Of a stretch of DNA of 49,520 nt, positions 15,184 through 24,542 are shown piece after piece. Positions within the stretch are counted from its first letter, which is position 1. Each line of letters starts with the position of its first letter. The notes under the pieces were generated by a model, which searched no databases, was not told the origin of the DNA, and saw only the letters and a program-made list of their open reading frames with translations. Source of the DNA: Pirellulales bacterium (GTDB lineage Bacteria > Planctomycetota > Planctomycetia > Pirellulales > Thermoguttaceae); NCBI GenBank assembly GCA_020846145.1, contig JADLEL010000030.1, positions 1-49,520 of the forward strand, written 5' to 3'. The position numbers and the translations under genes were made by a program.

Positions 15184-16023
15184 CGGCGACCACGATAATA
15201 TCCAGAGAAACGCGAGCAGCCAGAGCCAGACGGAAGTGGGAATGTGCCGTGCCGAACGTTTTCGCGGAAAAACCGCCGCGATTGCGACGCCGACGATCGC
15301 GGCGAGAATTCCCACGGGCAAAGCGGCTTGCCAGCCCAGAAACACGCCCGCGCACGCCAATCCCCAGGGCAGTCCGCCGGCTTGTTTCGTCCCTTGGATT
15401 CGCCAGGCGGCGTACCCCAGCATCCCGCCCGCCGCCAGGCCGAATAGTCCGTCGATGCCGCCCGCCAGCAGCCGCGGCTCGTCGGGCCAGGCCTTCATCG
15501 GCCGCAGCATCGCCCACTGCAACGGAAACATCAGCCCGATCAACATCGCTCCCATGTACATTTTCGCCGGCGGCCGATTGCCGTCGAACTCGATGAGCGC
15601 GCCGCAAAACAAAACGCAGAGCAAGGTCAGGTGATAGAGCACGATCAAATACCAATCGGCGTCGCTCGCGACCGACAGCGTCCCGATCGGTTCCCGCCGC
15701 GGCAGATTGACGCCCTGCAGGGCGAATTCCAAAATCATCAAGCTGCCGAACATCAGCGCGACGGTCGCTTCGACCAACGGATAGCGGGGCGAGATCGCCT
15801 GCCCGCAATCGCGGCACTTTCCCCGGAGCAACAGCCAGCCGAAGATCGGCACGTTATCGTGCCAGCGAATCGGGTGCTTGCAATGCGGACAATGCGACGG
15901 CGGCTCGATCAGGCTCAGCCGCTTCGGCAGCCGATAAACCACCACGTTCATGAAACTGCCGACCACTCCGCCGATCGCGAAGGCAAAGACGACGAATAGG
16001 ACGGCTTCGGGAGTGAACATCAA
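15157..16023 (-). CDS. prepilin peptidase-like protein (A24 family, degenerate catalytic motifs)
   Basis: 288 residues with about eight membrane segments. The N-terminal half is canonical: GSFMNVVVYRLP and the two zinc CxxC pairs (CPHC and CRDC) of the methyltransferase-type domain. The peptidase half is unusual. The first aspartate motif, normally ID-x-D...LPD, reads IEFDGNRPP, and the GxGD motif in the next conserved segment is absent: the matching stretch GGLPWGLACAGVFLGWQ has no acidic residue. The gene lies in the same run as the pseudopilins, whose leaders it would be expected to cut. It may be inactive, use other residues, or be a paralogue of an active enzyme elsewhere. Repeat DNA abuts the start, with no clear ribosome-binding site. 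Confidence 0.82.
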   Translation of the reverse strand: MMFTPEAVLFVVFAFAIGGVVGSFMNVVVYRLPKRLSLIEPPSHCPHCKHPIRWHDNVPIFGWLLLRGKCRDCGQAISPRYPLVEATVALMFGSLMILEFALQGVNLPRREPIGTLSVASDADWYLIVLYHLTLLCVLFCGALIEFDGNRPPAKMYMGAMLIGLMFPLQWAMLRPMKAWPDEPRLLAGGIDGLFGLAAGGMLGYAAWRIQGTKQAGGLPWGLACAGVFLGWQAALPVGILAAIVGVAIAAVFPRKRSARHIPTSVWLWLLAFLWILSWSPLVRWFELP

Positions 16024-16133
16024 CTAAAAGGATGAAGGATGAAGGATGAAGGAAAGATGATGATTGATGACTCTCTGAATTCATGCGTGTACATTCTTCA
16101 TTCATACTTCATCATTCATACTTCATACTTCCG
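16024..16133. repeat. short-unit tandem repeats in both orientations before the prepilin peptidase gene
   Basis: GGATGAA and TGATGAT units on one side and TCATTCA and CTTCATA units on the other make a loose long hairpin. It fills the whole gap between the ubiD remnant and the prepilin peptidase start. Confidence 0.85.
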
Positions 16134-16466
16134 TTAAATGATTCCGTAAAGCGGGCCGCCGGGAGCCGCCAAGGCATCAATCCGGGCGGTAACTTCGGGG
16201 TCTTCGACCAGCGGCGGGGCGTGATGCGGCTTGCTGCGGGCGTCGATCACCAGCGAACCGCGGCACCCCCAATGTTTATCGACGGTGAACGGCTCGATCC
16301 CGAACACATCCGCCGCCGGATTGCTCTTCGTAAATACCGTCCAGAGGAAGTTTTCCGTCGAGCGGGCCGCAAATTCGCTAGAATCGGCAATCACGATCAG
16401 CGGAAACGCGTTGATCGGGTCGTCGCTCTTGTAATGTGCAGTGAACTTTTCCGCCAGGCGAGGAAA
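16134..16466 (-). pseudogene. C-terminal end of ubiD, out of frame with the main part
   Basis: About 110 codons read RLAEKFTAHYKSDD..., then FPLIVIADSSEFAARS, NFLWTVFTKSNPAADVFG and KHWGCRGSLVIDAR...HHAPPL, the conserved end of UbiD-type decarboxylases. This frame differs from that of the 5' part ending before 16637. Between them lies a short-unit repeat array, so the frame change most likely came with growth or insertion of that array. An assembly or sequencing error in the low-complexity tract is the main alternative. Confidence 0.75.
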
Positions 16467-18205
16467 AGGGGACAGGGGACAGGGGACAGGGGCGCAGCAA
16501 CGAGGGGATAGGGGAGAGGGGAGAGGGGAGAGAGGAACGCCGATGATTCCCGATCCCTGTCCCCTGTATCCTGTCCCCTGTCCCCTGTAGCCTGGCCCCT
16601 GCTTTCTCGCCCCTCTCCCCTCGCCCCTCTCCCCTCCACCACCAACACTCCCGGCATGAACACGCGCGGATTTCCCACGCCCAATTCGCCGGGCAGGCGG
16701 ATGCGCTCGTCGAGCGCCGTCGGCAGTCGCCTGATCGCCGGGCCGGCCGCCGCGACGACCAGCTTCGAGCCTTCGCTGGGCGCGAAAAAGGGGACAGTCC
16801 CCATTTGTGCGCAGCACCCGGAGGGTCGTTCCGACAAATGGGGACTGTCCCCTTTTTCGCGCCTCTCCCCTGCTCCGCCCGAATAATCCAGCGTGTCGAT
16901 CGTCGTGCAGGTTTGGAAATGCAAGTCGCGCCGCCAATCGACGCGCTCCAACACGTGCCGGAAAAAAGCAGGCACGTCGCGGATATCGAGGTTCGGGCAG
17001 TCTTCGCCGGCGACGATCCACAAATACTTCGCCAGCGACAACTGCCCCTGCCCGAGCAGGGCGTTGGCCAGGGTCAAGAGTTCGCGCGGCCGCCGCCGCT
17101 CCTCGTAGGGCGCGTAGCGCTCGCTGCCGATGGCCAACAGCAGCGGATGCACGCCCGCCGCATCGACCGCATGGACGGCCTTCACGCCGGGAATGGTTTT
17201 CGGGATGACCGGCCCCACCAGTTCGTGAATCAACTGCCCGAAAACCGTGTCTTCCTGCGGCGGACGGCCGACCACGGTAAACGGCCAGATCGCCCCTTCG
17301 CGGTGATACACGCGCTCGACGCGCATCACGGGGAAATCGTGCGCCAGGCTGTAATAGCCCAGGTGGTCGCCGAACGGCCCTTCGGGCTTGATGCAATGCG
17401 GATCGAGATAGCCGGTGATGCAGAAATCGGCCTCGGCCGCGATCGGCAGCGACTCGCCGCGGCAGATCATCTCCACGCGGCGGCGGCCAAGCAAGCCCGC
17501 GAAGCTGAGTTCGCTCATCCCTTCGGGCAGGGGCATGACGGCGGCGACGGTCATGGCCGGCGGCCCGCCGACAAACACATTCACCCTGAGCGGCTCGTTC
17601 CGCCTAAGCGCCGCGGCGTGATGGGCGGCGATGCCCCGCTGAATCTGGTAGTGCATGCCCGCCTCGCGGTCCGCCGCGTACTGCCCGCCGGAAATCTGCA
17701 CGCGGTACATGCCTAAATTCGCGTGCGCGAAGCCGGGGCGGTCGGGGTCTTCGGTATAGACCTGCGGCAGCGTGATGTACGCCCCGCCGTCGTCCGGCCA
17801 GCTCACCAGTTGCGGCAACTCGCCGAGCGTGGTCTCATGGGCCAGCACCGGCCCCGTGCGGACCTTTTTCACCCGGGCGTTGAGCGCGAACCAGGGCGAT
17901 TTCAGATACAATCGCGGGCGGCGCAGCAAATCCAACGGATCGGCCTGGAGCGATACGAGCTTTTCGAGCCGGTCGAGCGAATCGCGAAAGATGTACCGCG
18001 TGCGCTCGAGCGTGCCGAACAGGTTCGAGACCATCGGGAAGCGGCAGCCCTTCACGTTGTCGAAATAGAGGGCCGGCCCGCCGGCGCGGAACACGCGGCG
18101 CTGAATTTCCGCCGCTTCCAAGCGCGCATCGACCGGCTCCTCGATCCGCCTTAAGCGGCCCGAAGCGGCCAAGTCGTCGATGCACTGGCGGAGCGTGCGG
18201 TACAT
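16397..18205 (-). CDS. UbiD-family decarboxylase, main part (frameshifted gene)
   Basis: Up to about residue 520 this is a UbiD-type decarboxylase, an enzyme that uses prenylated FMN to decarboxylate aromatic or unsaturated acids. The family segments are clear: LYFDNVKGCRFPMVSNLFGT, RVQISGGQYA, VNVFVGGPPAMTVAA, PEGPFGDHLGYYS with the catalytic acid region, and LRRPRE. Two oddities follow. At about residues 448-475 an 83-base perfect palindrome is translated in frame between TLDYSGG and SKLVVAAAGP. After about residue 522 the frame enters a repeat array and ends in unrelated sequence, while the true C-terminus lies in another frame at 16134-16466. As sequenced, the protein would lose its conserved end and probably its function. 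No UbiX gene is nearby. Repeat DNA abuts the start. Confidence 0.85.
   Translation of the reverse strand: MYRTLRQCIDDLAASGRLRRIEEPVDARLEAAEIQRRVFRAGGPALYFDNVKGCRFPMVSNLFGTLERTRYIFRDSLDRLEKLVSLQADPLDLLRRPRLYLKSPWFALNARVKKVRTGPVLAHETTLGELPQLVSWPDDGGAYITLPQVYTEDPDRPGFAHANLGMYRVQISGGQYAADREAGMHYQIQRGIAAHHAAALRRNEPLRVNVFVGGPPAMTVAAVMPLPEGMSELSFAGLLGRRRVEMICRGESLPIAAEADFCITGYLDPHCIKPEGPFGDHLGYYSLAHDFPVMRVERVYHREGAIWPFTVVGRPPQEDTVFGQLIHELVGPVIPKTIPGVKAVHAVDAAGVHPLLLAIGSERYAPYEERRRPRELLTLANALLGQGQLSLAKYLWIVAGEDCPNLDIRDVPAFFRHVLERVDWRRDLHFQTCTTIDTLDYSGGAGERREKGDSPHLSERPSGCCAQMGTVPFFAPSEGSKLVVAAAGPAIRRLPTALDERIRLPGELGVGNPRVFMPGVLVVEGRGARGEGRESRGQATGDRGQDTGDRDRESSAFLSPLSPLPYPLVAAPLSPVPCPLFLAWRKSSLHITRATTRSTRFR
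16467..16637. repeat. short-unit repeat array inside ubiD
   Basis: GGGGACA units, then GGGGAGA units, then reverse-complement TGTCCCC and TCTCCCC units, able to fold back on themselves. It lies between the MPGVLVV segment and the conserved C-terminus of ubiD and coincides with the frame change. Confidence 0.88.
16780..16862. repeat. 83-bp perfect palindrome inserted in frame in ubiD (GGGGACAGTCCCC family)
   Basis: Arms 16780-16808 and 16834-16862 are exact reverse complements over 29 bases, around a 25-base loop. The core GGGGACAGTCCCC is shared with 1-127 and 8066-8255. The ubiD frame stays open through it, adding about 27 residues with MGTVPFF near the end. Confidence 0.93.
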
Positions 18206-18341
18206 CGCTAGTGGCTAGTGGTCAGTGGCTAGTGGTCAGTGAACAAGAGGCGAATATAACGCAACGGTCATCTACTGTCCACTGCCCACTGTCCACTGCG
18301 TCTCTGGCCACTAGCCACTAGCCACTGGCCACTGCTCGCCC
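18206..18341. repeat. CAGTGGC-type repeats between the giant pseudopilin-like gene and ubiD
   Basis: GCTAGTGGTCAGTG units face CCACTGTCCACTAGCC units around a short unique middle. They run from the stop of the giant gene to the ubiD start. Confidence 0.88.
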
Positions 18342-21300
18342 CTATTCAATGAACCTCTTCAGCAAAATGGCCTTTTCGACGTTCAGGTCCTGGCCGCGTT
18401 CGAAGCCGACGGGGATCGAGCGGTCGAAGATGTAGAAACCGCGGTGGCGGGTAATCTCGCCCGTGTCGCTCCCCAACTCCTGGCCGAGTTCGTAGCCGTC
18501 GGGATAGATTTGCTGAAGCAATTGTTGAAATTGCACCGGCGTCAATCCCAATTCAACTTGTTTCAACCAAGGATGATCGTTATTGGGGAGATTCGGAGGC
18601 ACGGGCAAAACCTCGAAATAGCCCACCGTAATCCACACCGCATAGACGTTCGAGCGGGTGGTGGTGAGGTTGGCCATCCGCATCAGGTCGGCGTAGTGGA
18701 AATAGGGATTGCGTAGTGGATCGTCAACAACACCAACCGAGGTGCTCTGTTGGAAAAACGGAGTGACTGGCGTAAGGTGATTCGACGCCCTTAGGATAGT
18801 AGATTGAATTTCTTCGGGAGGAATAATCACGCGTGGAGAAAAAGGAGTAGAAATCCACGGGGGAACGCCCTGTGGAACCCAAGTGGCACTACCAGAGGAA
18901 CGGAAGGGTGCGAAAAATTCCGTGGGGCAGGGGCCAGTAGGATTCGGAGGAGGATATGGATCCGGAGATTGATCGAGTATGTTGTTTGAAGGTGTTATGT
19001 ACCCTCGACGACTTTTCACAAACTGCGCCCAGTTTGGCGCATTGACGCCATTCATCAAGCCGCTGAACACGTTCGAACTGTAAATCGTGTTCAGATTGAT
19101 CCTTCCCGGCTCGCGGTAGGTGGAAATGCGGTTGTACGGCGCGTGGAACCAATGCTGTGCATCCGGGCCGGCCATGTTGCTCGACAAAGTCGGATTCGCC
19201 TGCACTTCCGTTCCTGCGTACCACGAAGGCACGCCCACGTAATCCAAAATCCGATGGAACTGGTTCATGGGATTGGTTCCCACCGTATTCTGCGATTGGA
19301 GGAAATTCAGCAGTTGCGGGAACGGCTGTTCGGCGGCTTTGGTCGGATTGTAGTTTTTGGTGGCGGCCGTGCAGGGCTTGAATTCCCACAGCAGCCGCGC
19401 CGGATGGCTCGACGGGACCATCATCAGTTCCATCTCGCTCACGTACGGCCGGCCGAACCACGGCAGCCAGGGGAACGGCTTCACCAACGGATCGCCATAG
19501 TATTCGGCCGGTCGGGGAGTTGGATTGACGCTGGTAATCCACGGATTTGCCGGGTCGGGGGCCAAGGGCGTGGGAAACCAAAATGCCTTGTTGAGATAGC
19601 CCAAGCTCTGCACCACGTTGTAATCCAAATAGGAACCGGAACCGGCAAGATTATTCGCCAGGGTATTTTCCGCGGGATGATCGCTGAGCGACGCCCAAAT
19701 ATTAAAATAGTTCACATCTGCTGCGGGCGTTGTATTCTTTCCGCGCTGCCGGGAGGCGAAATTTTTCGCATCGCCGTTGTCGGTGGTTTCCTTGATGTCT
19801 TCGCCGTTGAACACGGTCAGATCGATCGGCATCCAATCGACCGTCAGGTAGGGATTCACCGTCGGATCGTAGGGCGCGGAGGGATTGGCGAGCCGCTGCA
19901 GGAAAACCGTTTTGTAAGTGCTTGGATTGGAATTGGCCGCGGGCGGCGTGGTGCCCGTTTTCGCGGCGATGCCGTCCTTGACCAACGGCATGTTCGGTTC
20001 GGTATCGAGCGGCGTATCGGGGAAATACTTGGTGATGTCTTGCATCAGGGGATCGCCGTACCACTCCCAGATTCGATCCGTGGCAGGCCACGCCGCCGGG
20101 GCAGGCTCGGTGGGTTCGGGATAATAATTCGGAGCGGAGAACAACGGTTCGGAAATGCTGATGCCGATCCCGTTCGGCGCGGTGTTATTCATGCTGGCCC
20201 AACCCGTCGGCCAACTCGTGCCCTGGCCGCCCCCCGCCGCGATGATCGCCAGAGGCGCTTTCACGCGATTTCCATTCAACAACGGGGTAGCGCCGGGAGT
20301 CATGCTATTCGGATCAACTAATCCGCCGAGGTCCGTCACATACGCCGTATTCAAATCGGGATCGACATTCGGATCGAGCGTAATCGTCTGGTTCGAGAGT
20401 TTGCCCAAGGGGTAATTGGCGGGATCGCTTTTGTCGGTGGTCAGCCCGAGGCGGGTGAAGGCGCGCGGACCGACGACCGCATATCGTCCGCGATCCAGGA
20501 GTACGGGAGAGCCCGGAGCCGTCGATCGATTCCAATAAATCCGATCGTTATCGAGGTGCTGGGCGGTCGGCGGAAGGCTCGCAAACCAGACGATGCGCTC
20601 GATTTCCACCTTGGGGTCCGACGTTCCTTTCAAGAGCGAAAAATGCAACCGCTCGCGCGTAACGCTGTTCGCGGCGGATTCCGTGGAGAACTGTTCCGGT
20701 TCGAGCGAAGCGCTATCGGGTTTGGGAGGAGGCGTCGGATTGGGACCCGCAAGCCGGTTCTTAACGTCATTATACGCTTTATTGGGATTGCTGCTATCCA
20801 ACGTGCTTCTGGTGATCGCCACTCGCCACACCGGATAGCTAGGAATGTTATTCACCGCGTCGGGCGGCGCGAGTTGCCCCAAATTCAATCGGCCGGTGTT
20901 CAAATCGTAAAGATCGGACGGCGGCGTGGCGCCGTGCAAATCGCGGGTGCAGTAAAGCTCGAAGAAAGCGGACCCTTGCGGAATCCGCGATTGATCGTAA
21001 TCCTTGTCCTTGGCCGGATCGGGATCGACTTTCGTATGGGTATTTTTATCGTGAGCCGTATCGGCGATGCGACGGTTGTGAAACGCCAGCGTTTCGGTCA
21101 AAATCAGTTCCGCCGGCTTGCAGCCCCAGACCAGACCACGAAATTGCTGATTGTCGTCCGAAGCCGCCGGAAGTTGACCGGTGGGCAACAGTCGATCGAT
21201 CGCGCCGTCCAGATTATTCCTCCATTGCTTGGTGGCAGTATCGTAGAAGTATTGCCAACCGGAAAAGGTATAGGTTGCGGGAGTAGTGCTTGTGTCGGCT

Positions 21301-24300
21301 TTAATGTTAAAGGGATTCGTATGGTACTCGAAGGGGACCATGATCGAATCGTTGGTCTTGTAGCAGGCCGCATTGATGGCCCATTGGGCGATCCGCCGCT
21401 TCGTGAGTTCTTCCTTCTGCGCGTCGTTCAAGGTCGGTTCAGTGAACCATTGTGCTTGAGTTTCGGCGCCGGTGGTAGGATCGCGATCGCGGAGCAAGAG
21501 CGCCAGAATGTACAAATAGCGCGCGTAAAGTTGCCGCGCGGCGAAGGGAGCGTTCGGATAAATGACGGGATTGGCGGGAGTGGCGCTTAGGCCCGGGTCG
21601 GGGAATGGCATCTCCGGCATCTGGCCGAACCAAATTTGGCCGTATTGGTTGCCAAGCCCGCTGTTCTTCCACAACACCGCCAAATTGTAGTTTCGATTCG
21701 TCAACGGCTCGGCGTGGCCCGGAAACGGGTGGTTGAGGTCCATCTTCAAGCCCGCGAGCAACTCCGGCGGGAAGAGCGCGAGAAGTTGCGCGGTGGTCAA
21801 GCTATTTACCATGCTCTCGCAAACGCTGCGCGCGCCCTTCGTCGGGGGAGTCGTCGAAAGATCGTCCTCGGGTTCGAGCGGCCCATAAGCCGCGCCCGCC
21901 GGCGGATGACGAAGTTGGTAGTAGAGATAGGCCTTGAGCAGATCGGTTACTTTCGTCGGCTTGTACCAATCGGGGACGGTTAGCAAGGGAAAGTTCGGAC
22001 CGGGAATCGCCGTAGAGGTAACGAGATCGTCCTGCACCTGTTTGATGAGGTGATTCGGCAAGCCCGCCGTGTAAACCGGCACGTCCCAACTCTCGGTGGT
22101 GATCTCGTGGCGATGGTTGCCGAGCAGCGATCCGCCGGGCAGCAGCGGATTGGGCGAGGTGAGCGCCGCCAACCGCGTCGCCTGGCTCTGCGAATCGAGA
22201 TCGAACGGCCGCAAGATCCGCTCCAACTCGTTCACGCTGAACGGATTGTCGGGCTGATCGCTCGCCTGGGATGTCTGCAACAAGCCGCGGGCCGTCTGCG
22301 GACCGAGATTCAGTTCGTAGGGCACGTTGTAATAATTGACGTTGGGACTTTTATTGGCGGCAACGATCTTGATCATGCTCTGCAAGATCGGCCGCCCCGC
22401 CGGATCGACGCCCAACACGCTTCGGCCCGACGGATCGGGCAATTCGCCGCAGCGCAGCTTGAGTACGCCGTCCACCGCCGCCGCCGAATTCGCGCCCAGG
22501 GAGCCTCCCGCAACGCTGTCGCGGATGCCGTCGAACTGGAACCATTTATTCGCGCTTAAATAATCGTTGTATTTCCGCTGCTCGATATTGGCGGGCTGGA
22601 GGCCCGTGAGGCTGGTGAAGAATTTCGGCATCCCGTCAACGCAATCGCCGGGGACGCCGTCGGAACCGTAGCGACCTTCGATGCCCAAGGCGGAATCGCC
22701 AAGTAAACGCTTGTACATATTGATCGGGGGGAATGTAGCACCAAGCGGATTGGGATACGCGATCGGAAGAATGCCCGCCAAATTGATTTCCGCCGGCCCA
22801 AAACCGCGACCTCGTATCGTCTGCGGGAGCATTGGTCCGGCAAACGAGTTTATTGGATATACAGAATCGGGTGGAGTGCTTGGCAGAGGATAGTAACCCG
22901 CTTCGGTCTGCGCCAGGTTCCCGTGCGCGTTTAAGTTCAACCGGCCGTCCATGTCGAGGCAATAAACGGCCACCAGCGGCTTGTACTTGCGCCCGTCGAT
23001 CGTGCTGCGGATCGGCAGGCCGATGTCGATCCAATTGCTGTCCGGTATCCCGTCCCCGTCGGCGTCCACGTCCCAGCGAGGCGGTTGAATGAATTGCGGG
23101 GTTGTACCGGCAAAAGGCGGCGGGTAAATATCGCCGCATTCCCAGGAAATTTTCTTGGGAGCCGGATTACCCATGGCATCGGTGAGTGTCGTATCGTAAT
23201 ACGAGGATTTGGAGGTCGGATTGCTGCCGTCGAAATACGGGTGATCGTCGGTCAACGGCCGCGCCATGATGTTCCGTTTAAGCTCGAGGATGTAGCCGAC
23301 GATCTGCTCGGGAGTCGGCGCCTGGGGCCAACGCGGCGGCAGCGGAGAAGACGGCTTAACGATGATCCCGGCCTTGTAGGCTTCCACGGGCTTGAAGATC
23401 GTCCTCCAACGATTCGTGGGGTCCGAACTGGCGTCGATGCCGGAGAGCACATAATCGAAGAATAGATTTTGATACCAATAATTCACCAAGGCCGGCCGGT
23501 GCATCGAGGGAAGGATGCGATTGACCGTAACGGGCAGGGGATTGCTGGCTCCTCTAAAAAAAAGAGCGGATCCGGGAATCGGCGGCGTCGCCAGCAGCGG
23601 ATTCTGGTAGTCGGCCGCGTCGTAATCTTCGTTGGCTCCGCCGAGCAGATTGAAATTATTCGCGGCGAACGGCTGCAATGCGAGCGGGCCGAATCTATTC
23701 GAAGCATCGAGCTTGCCCGTGGTTGGATTGAATCCATAACCCGTGCCGCTAAAGGGCATATCGTTGATGACAAATAACCTTCCGGCTAGCAAGGCGGGGA
23801 TGTTCGCGGGCAGGATGTTGGGAAAGGCGAGAAGTTGCGGATTGCCGTTCGTCGGATTCACGCCCACGATTCGCGTGCTCAGACCGTAAGCGGGCGAATT
23901 GGCCGAGATGATCGTTATCACGGAGCCGATGCGGCGTTTGATATTTTCGAAGTCGGCGGGCAGCGCGGCATTCGTCGTGATTTCAATCAGTTGCCCGCCG
24001 CAAACTGTTTGCGCTCCCGCAATCATCAGGGGGGCGCCGGTGGATAGCCTTGAGAACGTGCCATTCCCGTACATATCTTCGAGCAGGCTGTGCGGCCCCA
24101 TTTTGGAAACGGGATTGAGCGTGCCGCGGAAGACTTGCATGGCGGCTTCGTGCACGTCGTTTTGCGGCGGATGGTAGGCCTGCTGCTGGCGCTGCATCGA
24201 CTTCGCGCTGCGCATCGTCTGGCTCGAAAGCACCACGAACGCCACCGCCACCATGCCGAACATGGCCAACAGCGCCAAGATCAACAGCAACAGAATGCCC

Positions 24301-24326
24301 CGCCGGGAGTTCGATTTATGACTCAT
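18342..24326 (-). CDS. giant GspK/PilX-like pilus component
   Basis: 1994 residues, against 300-350 for an ordinary GspK. The start SNSRRG then ILLLLILALL and a single membrane helix is prepilin-like with a ten-residue leader, but position +5 after the cut is Leu, not Glu; lack of Glu5 is a known trait of GspK. The rest is predicted extracytoplasmic, rich in Pro, Asn and Thr. It has a calcium-loop-like DVDADGDGIPDSNW at about 400, followed by CLDMDGRLNLNAHGN, where GspK-type domains begin. Many stretches read as linker or repeat-free beta-rich sequence I cannot assign. It closes the pseudopilin series GspG-, GspH- and GspI/PilV-like. AAGGAA lies before the start. It is probably a tip component or an adhesin-like minor subunit. 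Confidence 0.8.
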   Translation of the reverse strand: MSHKSNSRRGILLLLILALLAMFGMVAVAFVVLSSQTMRSAKSMQRQQQAYHPPQNDVHEAAMQVFRGTLNPVSKMGPHSLLEDMYGNGTFSRLSTGAPLMIAGAQTVCGGQLIEITTNAALPADFENIKRRIGSVITIISANSPAYGLSTRIVGVNPTNGNPQLLAFPNILPANIPALLAGRLFVINDMPFSGTGYGFNPTTGKLDASNRFGPLALQPFAANNFNLLGGANEDYDAADYQNPLLATPPIPGSALFFRGASNPLPVTVNRILPSMHRPALVNYWYQNLFFDYVLSGIDASSDPTNRWRTIFKPVEAYKAGIIVKPSSPLPPRWPQAPTPEQIVGYILELKRNIMARPLTDDHPYFDGSNPTSKSSYYDTTLTDAMGNPAPKKISWECGDIYPPPFAGTTPQFIQPPRWDVDADGDGIPDSNWIDIGLPIRSTIDGRKYKPLVAVYCLDMDGRLNLNAHGNLAQTEAGYYPLPSTPPDSVYPINSFAGPMLPQTIRGRGFGPAEINLAGILPIAYPNPLGATFPPINMYKRLLGDSALGIEGRYGSDGVPGDCVDGMPKFFTSLTGLQPANIEQRKYNDYLSANKWFQFDGIRDSVAGGSLGANSAAAVDGVLKLRCGELPDPSGRSVLGVDPAGRPILQSMIKIVAANKSPNVNYYNVPYELNLGPQTARGLLQTSQASDQPDNPFSVNELERILRPFDLDSQSQATRLAALTSPNPLLPGGSLLGNHRHEITTESWDVPVYTAGLPNHLIKQVQDDLVTSTAIPGPNFPLLTVPDWYKPTKVTDLLKAYLYYQLRHPPAGAAYGPLEPEDDLSTTPPTKGARSVCESMVNSLTTAQLLALFPPELLAGLKMDLNHPFPGHAEPLTNRNYNLAVLWKNSGLGNQYGQIWFGQMPEMPFPDPGLSATPANPVIYPNAPFAARQLYARYLYILALLLRDRDPTTGAETQAQWFTEPTLNDAQKEELTKRRIAQWAINAACYKTNDSIMVPFEYHTNPFNIKADTSTTPATYTFSGWQYFYDTATKQWRNNLDGAIDRLLPTGQLPAASDDNQQFRGLVWGCKPAELILTETLAFHNRRIADTAHDKNTHTKVDPDPAKDKDYDQSRIPQGSAFFELYCTRDLHGATPPSDLYDLNTGRLNLGQLAPPDAVNNIPSYPVWRVAITRSTLDSSNPNKAYNDVKNRLAGPNPTPPPKPDSASLEPEQFSTESAANSVTRERLHFSLLKGTSDPKVEIERIVWFASLPPTAQHLDNDRIYWNRSTAPGSPVLLDRGRYAVVGPRAFTRLGLTTDKSDPANYPLGKLSNQTITLDPNVDPDLNTAYVTDLGGLVDPNSMTPGATPLLNGNRVKAPLAIIAAGGGQGTSWPTGWASMNNTAPNGIGISISEPLFSAPNYYPEPTEPAPAAWPATDRIWEWYGDPLMQDITKYFPDTPLDTEPNMPLVKDGIAAKTGTTPPAANSNPSTYKTVFLQRLANPSAPYDPTVNPYLTVDWMPIDLTVFNGEDIKETTDNGDAKNFASRQRGKNTTPAADVNYFNIWASLSDHPAENTLANNLAGSGSYLDYNVVQSLGYLNKAFWFPTPLAPDPANPWITSVNPTPRPAEYYGDPLVKPFPWLPWFGRPYVSEMELMMVPSSHPARLLWEFKPCTAATKNYNPTKAAEQPFPQLLNFLQSQNTVGTNPMNQFHRILDYVGVPSWYAGTEVQANPTLSSNMAGPDAQHWFHAPYNRISTYREPGRINLNTIYSSNVFSGLMNGVNAPNWAQFVKSRRGYITPSNNILDQSPDPYPPPNPTGPCPTEFFAPFRSSGSATWVPQGVPPWISTPFSPRVIIPPEEIQSTILRASNHLTPVTPFFQQSTSVGVVDDPLRNPYFHYADLMRMANLTTTRSNVYAVWITVGYFEVLPVPPNLPNNDHPWLKQVELGLTPVQFQQLLQQIYPDGYELGQELGSDTGEITRHRGFYIFDRSIPVGFERGQDLNVEKAILLKRFIE

Positions 24327-24542
24327 GAACGTGTTCCTTCGCTAAAAAAGGGGCTAGGGGCTAGAGATCGGAGATCGGGGGCCAGGGAACAAAAATCCAT
24401 AGCCTCTCCTCCCTAATCCCCCATCCCTAAACTCTCGCCCCTGATCTCTGATCTCTAGTCCCTGATCTCTGATCTCTAGTCCCTGATCTCTGATCTCTAG
24501 CCCCTGATCTCTGATCTCTAGCCCCCGATCTCTAGCCCCCCT
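24327..24542. repeat. GATCTCT/GGGGCTA-type repeats between the PilV-like gene and the giant gene
   Basis: GGGGCTAGA and GATCGGA units on one side, then more than ten CTGATCTCT/CTAGTCC units. Apart from the AAGGAA ribosome-binding region the 216-base gap is repeat. Confidence 0.9.
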
